64,000 bases of DNA from Bryopsis sp. KO-2023 (GCA_030272585.1 BSYQ01000001.1:4836001-4900000); one strand, 5' to 3'. Shown: positions 46,374-59,090, counted from the stretch's first letter. The notes: generated by a model from the sequence alone, not told the origin. Numbers and translations are program-made.

Positions 46374-49300
46374 ATGCCCACGACAAAGCCGCTGGAGGAG
46401 TATCAGCACGATGCGTATATGCACGTTCTCCGCGCGTTCCAAGTGCAGAAGAGCAACGACTGGGTGAGGGGCGAAGTTTTCTTTTCTCAATCCTTTTAAC
46501 TAGCTTGTGGCCGTCGAGCTCAACACGGTCCTTGTCAGAGATAGAGCTACTCGCGCGCCAGTTATCAGGGAAAAGCCTTTGGTAATTTTCGCACTCAGTT
46601 TTTGACCCCATCGACCGAATTCCCTCTGATCGGAAAGGGTTTGGGGCCCAAACGGAATTTGTCAACGGGGTCCAATTCAAAGGAGCTCGCCTTTTTTGGG
46701 GTATATGCTTAGGGTTGGTCCCAAACGAAGCGTCCGAAACAATTTTTTTCGTGGGGAAAAGTTGTCGAATCATCTGTTGAAGTGACAGTTCGGGAAACCT
46801 TTGCTTGGGCTCTTCTTCGAAAACTGGGCGTCTTTCGCGGAAAAGAAAATTTGTTTCTAAGTCTTTTTTTTGTTGGGTTGCATTTTTGTGCAGTCGCGCC
46901 AAAAGCTTCTCATCAACCTAAGAAAAACCCTCAAGATATCCAACGAGCAACACTTGGTGAGTGCACCCTTTCCTTCTTGAAAAAAAAAAGTTGAAAAGCA
47001 GCCACTGATGACTTATCCTTTTAATCCTTTCAAGTTTCACCCAATTTATGTAGGTCAAAATATTTTGGGGGGAAAGGGGGGGGGGAGGGGGGGGTCGGGT
47101 CGAAAATAATTGTATTTTTGGACTTGAGATTCTATGGATCCTTCCCTTCAATATTTTGTGCTCCAGCTTCCCTTAAGAAACGTCGCAAGGTCCCAATCAG
47201 CATTTTGTTTTTTAATTGTTATTTTTGGAAACATATGAACCCCTCAAAGTCCCTATATTCAACAAGGAAATTAATTTTGGGAGTTTGAAGAGGAGAAAAG
47301 GGGTGGGGTGGGAGGTTGGGAGGGGTGTTGAAAGGTAACCTCAAATGCTCCAATAATAGTCTAGATGAATATTTATCGCCCCCGAAAAATAAACCAGTTC
47401 CAGAGTGGGTCGGTCACAAATGCCCGCCGAAAAATATCAAACAAAAAATAATTAGACCAAAACTACTTTCAAAAAGATTATGATCGTGTCGACCCTCCCC
47501 TCCCTGAAATCACAGTTGCATTGTGGAAATTAGAATTGCTAGGGATGCTGTGCACGGAACGTGCTCCAGCATCCACCAGGTGCTGACAGGGTAGGTTTGT
47601 TTGGTTACAGAGTACTCTAAACAATGTGGTGAATGACTCGGAACTCAAAGAGCTTTCCACAGGGTAAGGCCACGACCCATCACCCCATCACCCCCATTTG
47701 TAATTTGTATGTGGATCGAAAAAAAAATCTTGTTAAAAAAATACTGACTGTGGAAGAGAGGGAGGGGGGGGAGGGGGCACTGTGATGTACGCTCTCTATT
47801 CTCAGAATTATTATTTTTAATTATTAAGACGGAAAATGTATTCGAAATCTTTTGATAATAATTTCTGCCGTTTCACTGGTTTATTTTACAGACATTTTAC
47901 GAGCAAGGAACAAGTTTCTGAACCCCCTGCAGATGTTTCGGTCAGACCTCAGGGTCCCTCTGGAAATGGTCAATCCCACCCCCAGACCCCAGAGCCATCT
48001 CGGGATACAATGCACGAAAAAAGGTTTGTTTTTTTTTCTTCCCCTTTTTTCCTTTTTTTTAAAATGGGAATTACTGATTTAGGACGGTCTCCTTGAGATC
48101 CAGGGTGGGTTCCGTAAAAAAAAAAGAGTCCAAATATCGTCGACTGATTCATTCTGAGATGAGAATTTGCTGAGGAATATGTGCTCTGTACGCATCTATG
48201 GTTTCAGGCAACCCAAAGCATCCCCACATCCATCGAAAAAGTCTCAAGATCGATCTCGAGGTAAATCGAGACAAGCGCATTCCTCCGATGGTCGCACCGT
48301 GAATACAAACCCCTCGGGGCTCAATGCCAAGGGGGGCGGGGCAGTACCCTCCAAGAAAAAGATCCATAATGCCTCTTCCCCCAGCGAAGGCCCTGCCCCG
48401 AATTCCACCACATCGACTCTGACTCCCAGCATGCGGCCGCCGAACACTCATTCGATAGGACCGAACAGCGTGAATGCGTTCGTTGGGAGGAGGGCTGAAT
48501 CTTTTTGGGCGGAGAGCGACCCCCCCTGGGTGAAAGCGGTGATCACGGATTATAGTGTGGAGACCAGGAAGCATTGTCTGACTTATGACTACAACACTCA
48601 TGACGAAACGTTCGAGTGGGTGGATCTGGACTCGCTGTTGAGGGAAGGGCAGGTTAGATTGTTGGCGGGCCCTGCTGTGGATCTCGCATCTCTAGCAATG
48701 GGCGGGAGAAAGGGCATCGGTCATTATCAGGTGGGGTTGTGGATTTGCTCTCTCTCCTGTTGAGTGATGCTGGTTTCGTCTTGTTTTGATCGGAACGAAA
48801 AATGGAGGCACCATCAATGTCGTAAAAGAAAATAGCCGTGGGGTGAGCATCCCTCGAAAAATGCAAGATTGTGGATATACATATTCGGCCCAAAGAAATG
48901 ATAAGATATGCCAAATGAGGGGTTCATATGTTGAGGGGTTTTGATCGGTGTTTTCATGCAGGCGGGATCTTCGGGGAAAGTTTTAGGCAAACGGACTCGG
49001 TTTGCTGATGAACATGGATATGCCAACGGAGGGATGGACGCCCCTTTCGATAGCAATTTTCTTTACCACAAGCTTCAGCACGGCAGTTTGGAGGACCTTG
49101 AGGAGATGTTGAATTCAGTGATGAAGCGTCGAAAAATAGTTTTGGATAAACTGGTCGAGTCGAGCGATGCCGAGAAAATCAAAGGTATTTTCACTGGTTC
49201 TTATCAGAATCTGGATTCAGGAGCACACTACACTCCTCAAGAAAGTTTTTTTTTTTAAAAAGGAGTTATTGTTATCATTTTGTTTTGCTTTGTTTTTTTT

Positions 49301-49593
49301 GGGGGGGGGAGAATTTGCCCATTGGTGGACTGGATCGTTTTTTGTTCTTGATTTTCTTTTCTGGAGCTGTGTGGTGGTGGTGTGGATTATGGATGTAAGA
49401 TTCAGGTGATTGCTCCAGGGTGCCTGTTGGTCTCCCTTTTTTTTGGTTTTCTTGGAAATAATGACATGTATTTGTGTGTGTGTCAGATCCTCTGGCAAGG
49501 GCGATAGTGGATTTGAGTCGACTGGAGCGGCGAGCCGAAGAATTGAGTAAGGAACGTGCCAGTCTCGCTGAAAAAGATGTCCACGATCGATGA
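46374..49593 (+). CDS. EML: EMSY-like protein (ENT domain + Tudor/Agenet)
   Basis: Seven exons join in phase. The ENT domain comes from three short exons: LEEYQHDAYMHVLRAFQVQ, SRQKLLINLRKTLKISNEQH and STLNNVVNDSELKELSTG. A Pro/Ser-rich disordered region follows. Then comes the Tudor/Agenet domain in the large exon near 48210-48730 (VGRRAESFWAESDPPWVKAV, HCLTYDYNTHDETFEWVDLD). The C-terminal helices (DLEEMLNSVMKRRKIVLDKL; ARAIVDLSRLERRAEELSKE) end at 49593. Plant EML proteins read methylated histone H3 and act in defence and Polycomb-linked regulation; human EMSY binds BRCA2. Domain order and spacing match plant EMLs. Confidence 0.92.
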
Positions 49594-51212
49594 GCCCAGT
49601 GCATAGCAGCCAATATTTTGGGGGGGAATGAAGTGGGATACTAGGCAACTTTTTTTGTTTTTCTTCTTTTTCTTTGGTTTCATTTTTCCCACCGACATAA
49701 TCCAACATTAGGGGAAAAACACGGGAGGCAGAACCAAAAAAAAACAAAAACGAGCGACGATGGAAATTATGTTCAACACAAGCGTATTTATTTTTCGATA
49801 TTGACACCCGAAAAAAAAAAAAAAAAGAGAGAGAGAGGGGAAAGAAAAAAAAGGAAAGAAGAAGTTGGCAGTCCCTTCAGGTTTTTCTTTTTGTTCATAG
49901 AGAGGATGTGACAGCAACGGTGTTGTGAGTGCTTACACGACTTTTTTTTTTTTGGTGGGTTGTATTGGGTGGTTCAAATCCAAACGGATGCTTTTTTGTT
50001 CAGTCGAAATATCATCAAGGGGGGAAAAAAATCTTCAGGTCATAGCAGCAGTGGGTTACACGACAGGCATTCAAATTCCGGGGGCAAAAAAAAAAGAAGA
50101 AAACAAAAGGATGAAAACGAGGTCGAGTGGGGGATGAATTGCTGATCAGTGTTGAAACTTCGCGCCCTCTCTCTTTCTGTGTCGGTAGGGATATTTCTGG
50201 CTGTTCAAAAACCACCGAAAGAAAAGAAAAAGACAAAAAAAAGGGGGGTTGAAACGAATTAGGTCAAGTTCACTTTCTTCGTCTGGACTGGGCTCCTGGG
50301 GGAGAGGGCCGTTGTAGCAATAGGAGGCGACTCTTTGTTTTGTTTTACCTGTCTGCATTGGTGCAGAAACGGAAGGGTGGCATTTGGGAGGGGGGGGGTT
50401 GCGCTGGGATTCTGTGCCGGAGTAAGACCAGATGGTTAGTTCAGATCAGGGAAGAAGAGAAAAAAAAGAAAAAGAAGCACTGGCATATGTCTCATTTGCT
50501 GTCAAATTTGTTTTCATCGCCCACAATGTCAGTTCCAGCAGCACTGCACTCCAGCTGGTGACATCTTGCCCATGCACTCTCCCTCCCCCCTTGATTTCAG
50601 ACGACTTTTCATCCCAGTTAATTGTGGGGTGGACTATCTGCCACACAAGGTTCTCAGTGTGTAAGATCCAACGCCTGTAAGGTTGTCAGGAAACGTCCCG
50701 TGCTGGACCTCACCCCAGATTTCGAGTTACTCAGATTTAGCAGGTTTCACGCGCACGAATGTGTCATGGAGAGATTTCCCAGTTTTCCTTGCAGTGTTCA
50801 TCGCTCAATTCGCTGGTCTGCTGTGGTGCTGCATTCAGACTGGATGGTTCACCGCACTGGCGGCTGGCCTGGCGACGTCTTCATTGTGTTTTTCTCGATG
50901 TCCAGGTTGGCGCTCTGCTGCGTCACCGCAAACGCAACCGAGATCCATGACGACTTAAAAGAGGGGGGTTTCATAACAACGGCAGCAATAACACAACTCG
51001 TTGATAAAACAGCTGCAAAAGTTTTTTTTGCAACCGAGAGGTCCTTCTCTCGGCTTGATTCTTTTTTTCCTTCCTACGCCGTCCCAAAACGCTGCAGGGA
51101 TCATATTCCCTTCGACTCGTGAAAATAGAGAACAGCAGCAGCGCAACACTGAAAATATTCAAGGGAGGAACGGAAGGATAGCTTTTGGAACAAGAGGAGC
51201 GCAGCCGCCAAG
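49594..51212. other. Mostly gene-free; possible exons near 50690-50940
   Basis: Homopolymer-rich to about 50500. Around 50690-50940 on plus an open frame has a hydrophobic stretch (FLAVFIAQFAGLLWCCIQTG), and a second frame ends VGALLRHRKRNRDP, which together could be the end of a small membrane protein. The join is not resolvable by eye. Confidence 0.3.
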
Positions 51213-51629
51213 ATGAAGGTTGACTTTCAGACTCTGTCGGGACTCAGCTTTCAGTTGGAGGTGTCAGGAGCGGAATTGATTGGGGACGTCAAGCTTAAAG
51301 TACTGGAGCTGAAGGGCATCCCCCCTCAGCGGCAATGTTTTACCTACATGGGAAGGGAGCTGGACGACGAACGCACCGTGAGATCTTACACGGCTCGCCC
51401 GGACGCCACGTTCGTTCTCTGTCTGAAGTCAGAGGATGAGACGGGGCCTGTCCTGGGGGTGAGAAAACTTCGTCGCGCTCCGCTGCTGAGCAAAGCGATG
51501 GGAAGTTTTGCGGAAATGAAGGGATGGTGTCGAGAAAGGGTGAACTGCTTTGGCCCCACCGCAGCAACGAATAAAACTTGTGGTTGCGAAGAGATTGGCG
51601 AACAACAAATGTTCGAGGCTGGGTTGTAG
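51213..51629 (+). CDS. Ubiquitin-like domain protein
   Basis: This intronless frame of 138 codons has its ATG in context GCCAAGATGAAG. Residues 1-72 form a ubiquitin-like fold: MKVDFQTLSGLSFQLEV, then GDVKLKVLELKGIPPQRQCF, then TYMGRELDDERTVRSYTARP and ATFVLCLK. The usual LRLRGG end is absent and the chain continues with a Cys-rich tail (WCRERVNCFG, KTCGCEE), so it is not a conjugatable modifier. It could be a small Ubl adaptor; the function of the tail is unknown. Confidence 0.75.
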   Translation: MKVDFQTLSGLSFQLEVSGAELIGDVKLKVLELKGIPPQRQCFTYMGRELDDERTVRSYTARPDATFVLCLKSEDETGPVLGVRKLRRAPLLSKAMGSFAEMKGWCRERVNCFGPTAATNKTCGCEEIGEQQMFEAGL

Positions 51630-52751
51630 CGATCGGGAAAAGGGGGGCAGTTATTTTTGCATGGGATGGGCACAGGCGGTCGATCAAGGGGACCTGAATA
51701 ATGTTCAAAAAGATTGAGAAATCGTCAATCGAATGGAATGGAGATGCAGGGCATTGGGTTTTTTGGGGGCTCCAGGCGTAGTCTATATATACATACACGT
51801 GCGCAGCTTGGTGTACATATTCAAGGTTTAAGCGAAAAGCACTTGGGTGGGTGCGCAAGGAATTGTTTGGTTATTTGGGAGAAATGTTCAAAAAGAGGTT
51901 AATTGTTTTCGTAGGGTTTGGTAGGTTTCGTAGGATTCTATGTGATCTCAATATGTAACACTTACACATTGTTGCTTTCTTTGTGTGTCTCCTGGAAGTC
52001 TTCCACTCCGAATAACCAACATAACCTTTGTTTGTTTGTTTGACGAGGGGTAAGATGCATCCAGCCTTGATGTGGGTGAGTGTGGCTGTGAAATATTGTG
52101 CTGCACAACAAATTTTGAAACCCATTTTGACTTGGTATACTTTGAATTTTGAATCAAACACTTTGCAGCGTCGGACTCATTCCAAAACAAACATCATCTG
52201 ACAACTGCTAAATATTTGTTACCAGCCGCCGTCTCCAGGAGTTTCGTCCTGATTTCTGATGGTTTGTCGGTAAATGTAAACGACGTGGAACTTTGATGAA
52301 GGAAACGTTTTCAAAGCAGTTCGATTGTTTCCTGGCTGGACCATCCACCCAACCAGCTGAACATCACCACACCCATCCAGCGACAGCAATTGGTATCAGC
52401 ATAAATAAATCCAAGGAGACCAATCACACCCACCACCATCGCTCGTGCCTTGGTCCCTCACCCAAAGCAAAAGAACATAAAAGGGACCATAATGAATCAA
52501 CAAAAAGAAAGCCCCCAAGAATTCAATCCCCAAAGTCAGACAGAAAAACAACCAAATACCACCTTGCTGTCCATGAATATCATGAACATCCAATCTCCTC
52601 CCCCAAACCCTTCTTTTGGCAAACGTCCAAACGCCATCAGAAAAAGAATGCAAAACTCCTCGTGCCTCTCTCTTTCGGTCCCTTTTTTTGACAGCACGTC
52701 AACAAGGGAAAAAACCAGAAAGCCACTGCCAAAAAAAAACACCCAGAAGCC
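51630..52751. other. Convergent intergenic stretch
   Basis: This lies between the Ubl gene (plus) and the HHL1-like gene (minus). A TATA-rich patch sits at about 51784. No coding signal with splice or motif support. Confidence 0.55.
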
Positions 52752-54130
52752 TCACTTCCCTCCGCTGAACATGCCTTTCACGTTATCGACTACGCTGTCC
52801 ACCACGTTTTTGCCGACCTCTTCTTGAGGGAGGAGTTCTTGAACATCCAGGGGTTTCCACCATTCGTCGGGTTTGGTTTTGTCCCTGACCTTGAAACCGA
52901 ACTGGAGCTCCTTGGCTTCCTTCAACATGGGGTAGTTTTGTCGGACGCTCTGCACGACTTTGTCGTAGTCTTTGTACAACGCTTCCGAGACGTTTTTGAC
53001 GAGAGTTCCGGAGTAGAGCTTCTTCCCCCAGTCGTTTTCCTGGGATTTCACAAGGGCATTTGCGGCCCATCCACCCTTCATGATGCTGTAAGGATACCAT
53101 TTTGGCACCTGGAATGGAAAGAGAAACAGACGATTCACACAAACACTCTTTTCTCAATATTGAATTTAAAGGAGTTTACACAAAAGGCCAAAAGGCCAAG
53201 TGCAGCCCGTACATGGAAATCTGTAAAAAAGGCTCCTTTCTCAATATTTGTGGTCAACTGTCTCAAGGATTGGTACATTTCAAAATGGACCACCAGGATG
53301 GGTTGGAATGGATCCAACCCCTGGATTTACTGACTGCAGAAAAACAATTCTGAATGATTTTGATGGGGTTTTTTATGGTCTGTATCATCACCTTCTTTGA
53401 GCGGACAAACAACACAAATTCCTCATCGTTGGGGTCCACTGGAGGGGTTGGTGGCATCTGCACAGAAACATCGCACGAATTCAGTCAAATCCTCAACCAA
53501 AATCTGCCAACCTCTCATTTCCTTGCAACGAAAACAAAACGCTGCAAAATTGGAAAGCCTTTCGAGCATGCGTCTTGTAGCGATCGGTTGGATAATCAAA
53601 ACTACTCACTTGCTGCATTTTTTGCTGCCCGGCGCCCCCCGTTCTGAACCTCTTCTTACCCTTCCCCTTGCCACAAACAACCTGTGGAAAAGAAAAAAAA
53701 CCAAAAAAACATGCATTGAGCCCTCACAATTGCTTCAGGCAAAAAAATGGTGTGATTTAGCCCTCAAAAAAGTTGCCCAATTTTCAAATTAAAAGACCTT
53801 GCAAAAAACCATTCATATCGACAGGGGATATCCGTTTCAGTCTTTTGAAAGTGGTCGACTTTCAGGAGGGGACACGGGCAGTGGCGCACACCTGAAGACA
53901 TTTTCGCCCAGTTTCGTGAGTGGGAGCGCGCACCGCCACCGGCCGACCAAAGACGGAAGCCGAGCGCCTGCCAAAACGTGACGAAAGTTGATAACAATCA
54001 GTGCGTCGCGCAACCAGGTGTCTGCTATAATCCCGCGCCTTGGCGTCGGCTTGTTGAGGAAAGTGGAAAGTCAAACGAACCTGCTGGTGAGAAGGGCTTG
54101 GGACGACACAGCGGGGACTTGAAGGCTCAT
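52752..54130 (-). CDS. HHL1: HHL1-like thylakoid protein (photosystem II repair under high light)
   Basis: Five exons join in phase. The start at 54130 gives a classic chloroplast transit peptide (MSLQVPAVSSQALLTSRRSA...) with a likely cleavage near LQVVCGKGKGKKR. A basic segment follows (RFRTGGAGQQKMQQ), then DPNDEEFVLFVRSKKVPKWY, YSIMKGGWAANALV, YSGTLVKNVSEALYKDY, LQFGFKVRDKTKPDEW, and a C-terminal helix ending VKGMFSGGK. Order and motifs resemble Arabidopsis HHL1, which associates with LQY1 and the photosystem II core; this was recalled, not searched. It supports a photosynthetic green-lineage host. Confidence 0.8.
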
Positions 54131-55486
54131 TGTGCAGACAAGATGAGTAGCAACACGGACTCGCGAGGCCAACTGAGATGAGCAGGGAGTTTTGCACCAC
54201 ACTGCTGACGTGTTTTTCGATTGTATTGGAACTGGACGGCAATTAGCTTCGACCTGAGAAATTGCATCTTGGGGCATTAAGGTTTTTTTTATTGCTCCTT
54301 GGGCCTCTGTGTTTTCTTGTTTGGCCAACACTTATGAACAATCAAATAAGCAAACTTTTGAACAAAGCAGACGAACAATTGAGTATTGGTGATCGATCAC
54401 TAACAGGCATGGACAAACTGCCAGGTGTTAATGTGCCCATTTTTATGTTGATGGGTTGACTGGATGTTCGTTGGGCGCAAGGATAAATTATCTACCATCT
54501 GTGTGAGAACGCTTTTGTAAAAAACCCTCCACAATGTAATTTGATCTTTGTTTGTTTTTGAAACACCTCACTTTAAAACAGGGCACGCCAGTTGAAACTT
54601 ATCATGGAGGGTGATGGCTCTCTATGCTGTGGGTTGTAATTATTGATTATGTAATTATATTTGCTTGTTTGTTATTATTGATTGATTGGTTGCTTAACAA
54701 CGATGTTGTTATGTTATTCATGACATCCAAATCTCAACACGCCCTGCAAAAGACATAATCACACTCACAACTTTTTGTTTTAAGATCCACCATGGAGGAA
54801 TCCGAGTTGCTCAACCTGGACTCCCACCATCGCCCCATTGGCATTTGAAAAAAAAAAGCAATTAAATTTAAAAAAAGAACATTGTACATGTTTGTACAAT
54901 ACATGTGTTTTGTTTTTTTGACCTATTCGAATTGAAACATCACATTGTGTGGCCAAATCTCCACCCTCCAGAGCATCACCATAAAAAGGCTCAGGGATTT
55001 TTTTTTTTAATCCGAAAAAAAATGTTCAATTTTCCCCCCCTTTCAGCCAATAATCTTTGTAATATGTAAACGACAGTAAAAACACCCCCACTCAACCACC
55101 ACTGCCAGTAACAATAACACACCCTACAGAAAAAGCCCCCAGCTTTTCTTGTACAGCCTTTCCGGGGCATTACAAAAGACCCCCCCCTCCTTTCCCACCT
55201 TTTAATTCTTTTTTTGATTTTAACGTCTTTTTGTTTTTTCTACAAACCCACTTGCACCCTCCTTTCAATCCATTTAACCATAACAAACCTAAATCTCATG
55301 CATTATTGTGTTTTTCCTTTTGGTGAATTTTGTTGCATAGTTTTGTTTTCTTTTGTGTTTTTTTAAGCTTTTTCTTGTTAACTTTTTTTAATCATTATAT
55401 TTTGATTCAAATATCCTGGCCAAACAACATTTCAACCTAATGAAACACCCTCCAAAACCTTTTGTAACCCCCCCCTTCCCCTAACG
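54131..55486. other. Gene-free stretch with one mini-ORF
   Basis: AT-rich with C-runs. A Kozak-context ATG at 54792 (CCACCATGG) opens only 18 codons. A TGTACA-containing short palindrome lies near 54883-54902. It otherwise serves as the promoter side of HHL1 and 3' flank of ATG11. Confidence 0.5.
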
Positions 55487-57835
55487 TCAAGATGGATCAT
55501 CAGGCAAAGCACCCAACAACTCCAACTCCCCCTTCGATTTCGGTCGATATTCCACCCCAGAAGCTTCCGAAGCAGCCAAGCAGCGCCCCGGATCTCCATC
55601 CGAAACAGTAATGTTCAAATTTACCACCACTTCATTTCCTCCACCTGCTTGACTTTCGACTGGGAAAACACAAAAAAAAACAAGCATCATTTCATGTCTG
55701 CTATCCTTCCAGACAAATATTTCAAACTTACAGAAAAGAAAGCCAAGTAAGATTTAAAAAACGTGGCAGCAAAACACACGAACGGTACCTCTCTTCGTCA
55801 GCTCCTCCAGCTTGTCCTCCAGTTCAAATATTCTGGATTCATACGTTTGTTTCTGCCTGGTTTCATCCGCCAACCTGGACTCTAACTGTCCATTCAACCT
55901 CTCTTGAGCCTTCAGGGCCTCCGAAAATTTGTTCACCACCTCTTGCTTCGCTGAATCCCCCACCTCCCCTTGATCTTGCTGTTGTGGCTCCTGAGCTTGT
56001 TGACCCGATTTCCCAGTTACCCCCACCTCCATGAAATACGGTCTTTCCAGATACTGTACATGGCGAGCGGCGATTTGGCTAGCCAAATCTGCACGCAGCT
56101 TGGCATTCTCCAGCTCTAGGTCTTGTCCTTGTTTGTTGGTTGGATGGTACATCGGGCCCCCTTCGATTTCAGACGATTCTGTCGACGGAGATGGAGGAGC
56201 TCCAGTCTGACTGGCATCACTTCCATGAGCCTCCAGCTTTCCCTTGGAAAGATTCGAACCAGAAATGCTTGTGATTCTCCTGACATCGTGGATCGTCACA
56301 GGCAAAAGTTTGTCCTCCCCAGCAGGTACGGTGATTTGGCAATGGGGGGGCTGCTCCATCAAACCCATTCTGGAATACATTTCCGTCGGCAAAAAGCACG
56401 AAATCTCCTTCTGAATCGTTTCACGTTTCGCCACCTCCCTCGTGCGAACCTTCCCCATGTGCTCTGCCAGTCTGACCGCCTGCCCAGAATACATTTCCAT
56501 CCAGGCTTTTCTTCGGATGCATTCCGACAGGGCCGCCTTGTAAGCTGCCGGTATTCTCCGGACAAGCATCAGCTCAGCGAAAGCCTCGTCCTGCTTGCCG
56601 GCCACCTCTTTGAAGGCAGCCAGTTTGTTTTTCATGTCACGAATCTTGCTTTGTTGGGTGGAAATGAGCTGGAGCTGCCCCAGCACATCCCTGGTCATCC
56701 GATTCTTGCATTCCAAGCAATGCGAACAAAACTCCTCCAGCATCGCCGTGCATTCTTTCATCCTGGGGATAAACTGACCGGTGTGGCTTTCGTCCATGCT
56801 TTCCATAGCACCGCATGCATCATGGACAGCGCCGCTGCTCAACCGTTCGCTCCCCAGCAGCTTCACCGTGTCCTCCACCAGTTTTCTGACTGTCGCCAAA
56901 TCTTTGCTCAGCACCTGGATGATCGAACCGTGCTCCTCCAGCAGGTGTTCTTTATCAGCCAGCAACAAACCCAGATCGTCCAAATCCACCGAGGGAGCTT
57001 GCATGAACAAGGCCTCCACATCGCTCTTCAGCACCGAAAACAGCCCCTCCAAATCGGCAACTTTCTCCGCAAAATGCCGATGTGCCTTCCTGCAGCTTTC
57101 AGCCCACTGCCTGAGCTTTCCTTCCGGTAACAAATCCACCAGTTTTTCCCACTTTTCCGTTCGCAGTCCTGGGCAGAGCTCCGTCCCCATCAACACATCC
57201 ATGTCCCTTTCGAATTCCCGCAAAACCTCCCCATGCAAGCCCTGCTGTTGATGAAATCCATTCAAAAACTCGGTGAATGCACGGCTGATGGAATTGAAGT
57301 GCAATTGGATGTTGGCCCGGGCAGCATCTATCGTCCTGGACTGCACCTCCTGCTCCGAAAGCAGCTGTTGGCAATGCTGGAAGTATTTCTGGCTGACGTC
57401 CCAAAATTCTTGGGCTGTCACTTGCTGATGCTGGAACCTCAGCTCGTAGTCAGGCAAAGCTCTGACGAGCGGGCTGGCAGCTCTCTGCAAAGGGTGCTCC
57501 GCGTTCAATTCCCCTAGGGGATAAGGCTTGGGCACGAATTTAGGCAGAACCTCTTCTGCTGGAAGGCAGGCTCCGGGTCTTATGTAAGCTTTACTGTACA
57601 GAAACACGGGGCTATCCTCGGCCGACGTCCCATCTTCCGTGGGGAGTTCGTAAACCGAGAGGCAGTGCGACGGCTCCAAGCGAGTCCCACGACACATCGC
57701 AATCTGTTCGGAGACGGTGATGCCTGTCAATTCTTCCAGCACTTCCTGCACCGCGCCAACCCTAGTCGTCGGTTGCACCGAGCCCAGTTGCAGGGTGCGT
57801 CCGCTGTGGGCGACCAACACGAGCACCACCCGCAT
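55487..57835 (-). CDS. ATG11: ATG11/FIP200-type autophagy scaffold, short form
   Basis: Two exons (57835-about 55788, then about 55663-55487) join in phase 1 to about 740 residues. The N-terminal ubiquitin-like part reads GRTLQLGSVQPTTRVGAVQE, then SEQIAMCRGTRLEP and SPVFLYSK. The central region matches plant ATG11 throughout: RALPDYELRFQHQQ, QEVQSRTIDAARANIQLHF, QVLSKDLATVRKLVEDTVKL, LMLVRRIPAAYKAALSECIRRKAWMEMY (quoted in part as key residues VRR, AYKA, RRKA) and FLPTEMYSRMGL. ATG11 scaffolds the ATG1-ATG13 kinase complex in bulk and selective autophagy. Plant ATG11 is about 1150 residues with a C-terminal claw domain. Here the chain stops after a short coiled coil and an unrelated-looking tail (VVVNLNITVSDGDPG...GALPDDPS). 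Confidence 0.88.
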
Positions 57836-58480
57836 CTCCGTCGAGCGTGGAATCCCTTTCTCTTTTCCCTCCTCGATTCTCGCTACGACAGGGAAATCCG
57901 AGGCGAATCAGCGGAAGCGTACTATTGGTCAAGCTCTCGAGGGCCCAACAAAACCCCCCAACTGTCAGTTCTTCGTCCTCCGCGCGTCAAACCCATCAAC
58001 TCTCTCCCTTAAACGTCGCTTCGTTGTCTGTAAAACAAAAGAAAACAGGAAGGCAACACACACACACACGTCCCCCGCACCGCGCCAGTAGCTACGCTCA
58101 CTGACTAACTCGTTACAAAAGTTTGAAGCAAAAAGCAAATAAAAAAACACTGTCCGCGAAAAAGCAGCTGCGTTCTGCCCCGAAGCGAAAGTCGCTGCTC
58201 GCACAGAGTCCTATCAGCAAAGGGGGCAAAGTACGAGCGATGCTGGACGTCCTCCCGACGTGCGACGTCTTTGAGGGTGCCTGATGGGGACGTCCAGACG
58301 TCAGACACCCGTCTCGGGAATTCGCGCAAAATAATCATCGCATCACATCAATTAGGCCCCATCTGATCTTGCGAAAGCGTATCGAGTCCCACGCCGTCCA
58401 GCCCAGCTGTCGGCCACCTTAACCGATTTCGCAACCCAGCTCGCGATAGGCGTGTTTGGCTCAGAAAAGAGGTGTGGGAG
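57836..58480. other. ATG11 upstream region
   Basis: GC-richer than its surroundings, with a (CA)n run near 58060. It is probably a bidirectional promoter between ATG11 and a plus-strand transcript. No supported exon. Confidence 0.45.
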
Positions 58481-58539
58481 GAGATTCCTGGTCACTCACA
58501 TAAGGAGCGTGTAAGGTACAGTTCCGATCGTCTGCAGGT

Positions 58540-59090
58540 TCAGTTTCAATTCCTTGGTCGATGGTGTTTTGGGGATATCTTTGGAGCTTCTGTTGGGAAG
58601 AGCAGATGGCAAGTGGCAAGCTGGAAATATATATATATTTGTACTGTGGAGAGGCCTCCATCTTTTGTTTAAAAATTCAAGGACAGAAAATTAAAAAATC
58701 CACTGTGCCCTGGCCAATCCTCTGGAAAAATCTGATCCAGAAAAAATCTGCAGGAAAAAATAAGGAATTCAAGTTAGAGCCCATTGTGTGGATCCACAGT
58801 GGTCCGATTCCCAACCCCATTGTGGATAAGGATAATTCACACAGCGAGAATCGGCGATGAGAGGGCCTGCCACCTGTGGAAGTGGGCGATGTGTGGTGCC
58901 AGGCTTGCAGGGGCCACGCCAAGGACGATGTAGAGTGAGCACCACCCGAAGCATCCTCAACGATCGACGGCATCGGGGCAGGTATCCACTCACATGTGCC
59001 GCAGCTGCGAGTGCTCCAGGGGGGCAGATGTTGGTGAGATGAGGGTGTGTTTCTAGTAGGTAGTGTGTGACCGGATCAGAAATAAAAGCA
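58540..59090 (+). CDS. Possible small gene with a CxxC zinc-binding motif
   Basis: On plus, after an acceptor at about 58752 (AAATCTGCAG), a frame reads KNKEFKLEPIVWIHSGPIPN. Nearby a segment EVGDVWCQACRGHAKDDV ends at a GTGAGC donor, and after an acceptor at about 59001 a segment reads THMCRSCECSRGADV. Paired CxxC motifs suggest a zinc ribbon. AATAAA at about 59081 and again near 59151 suggests a transcript end here. An in-frame stop separates the first two segments, so at least one splice site is missing from this model. The family is unknown. Confidence 0.3.

Noticed and set aside
46288-46902. Long minus-strand open frame of 204 codons
   Set aside because: It is antisense to the first exon and intron of the EMSY-like gene, which is well supported by the ENT domain.
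58750-58930. In-frame TGA read as selenocysteine between two CxxC-rich segments
   Set aside because: There is no homologue, no visible SECIS hairpin and ordinary splicing can explain the stop.
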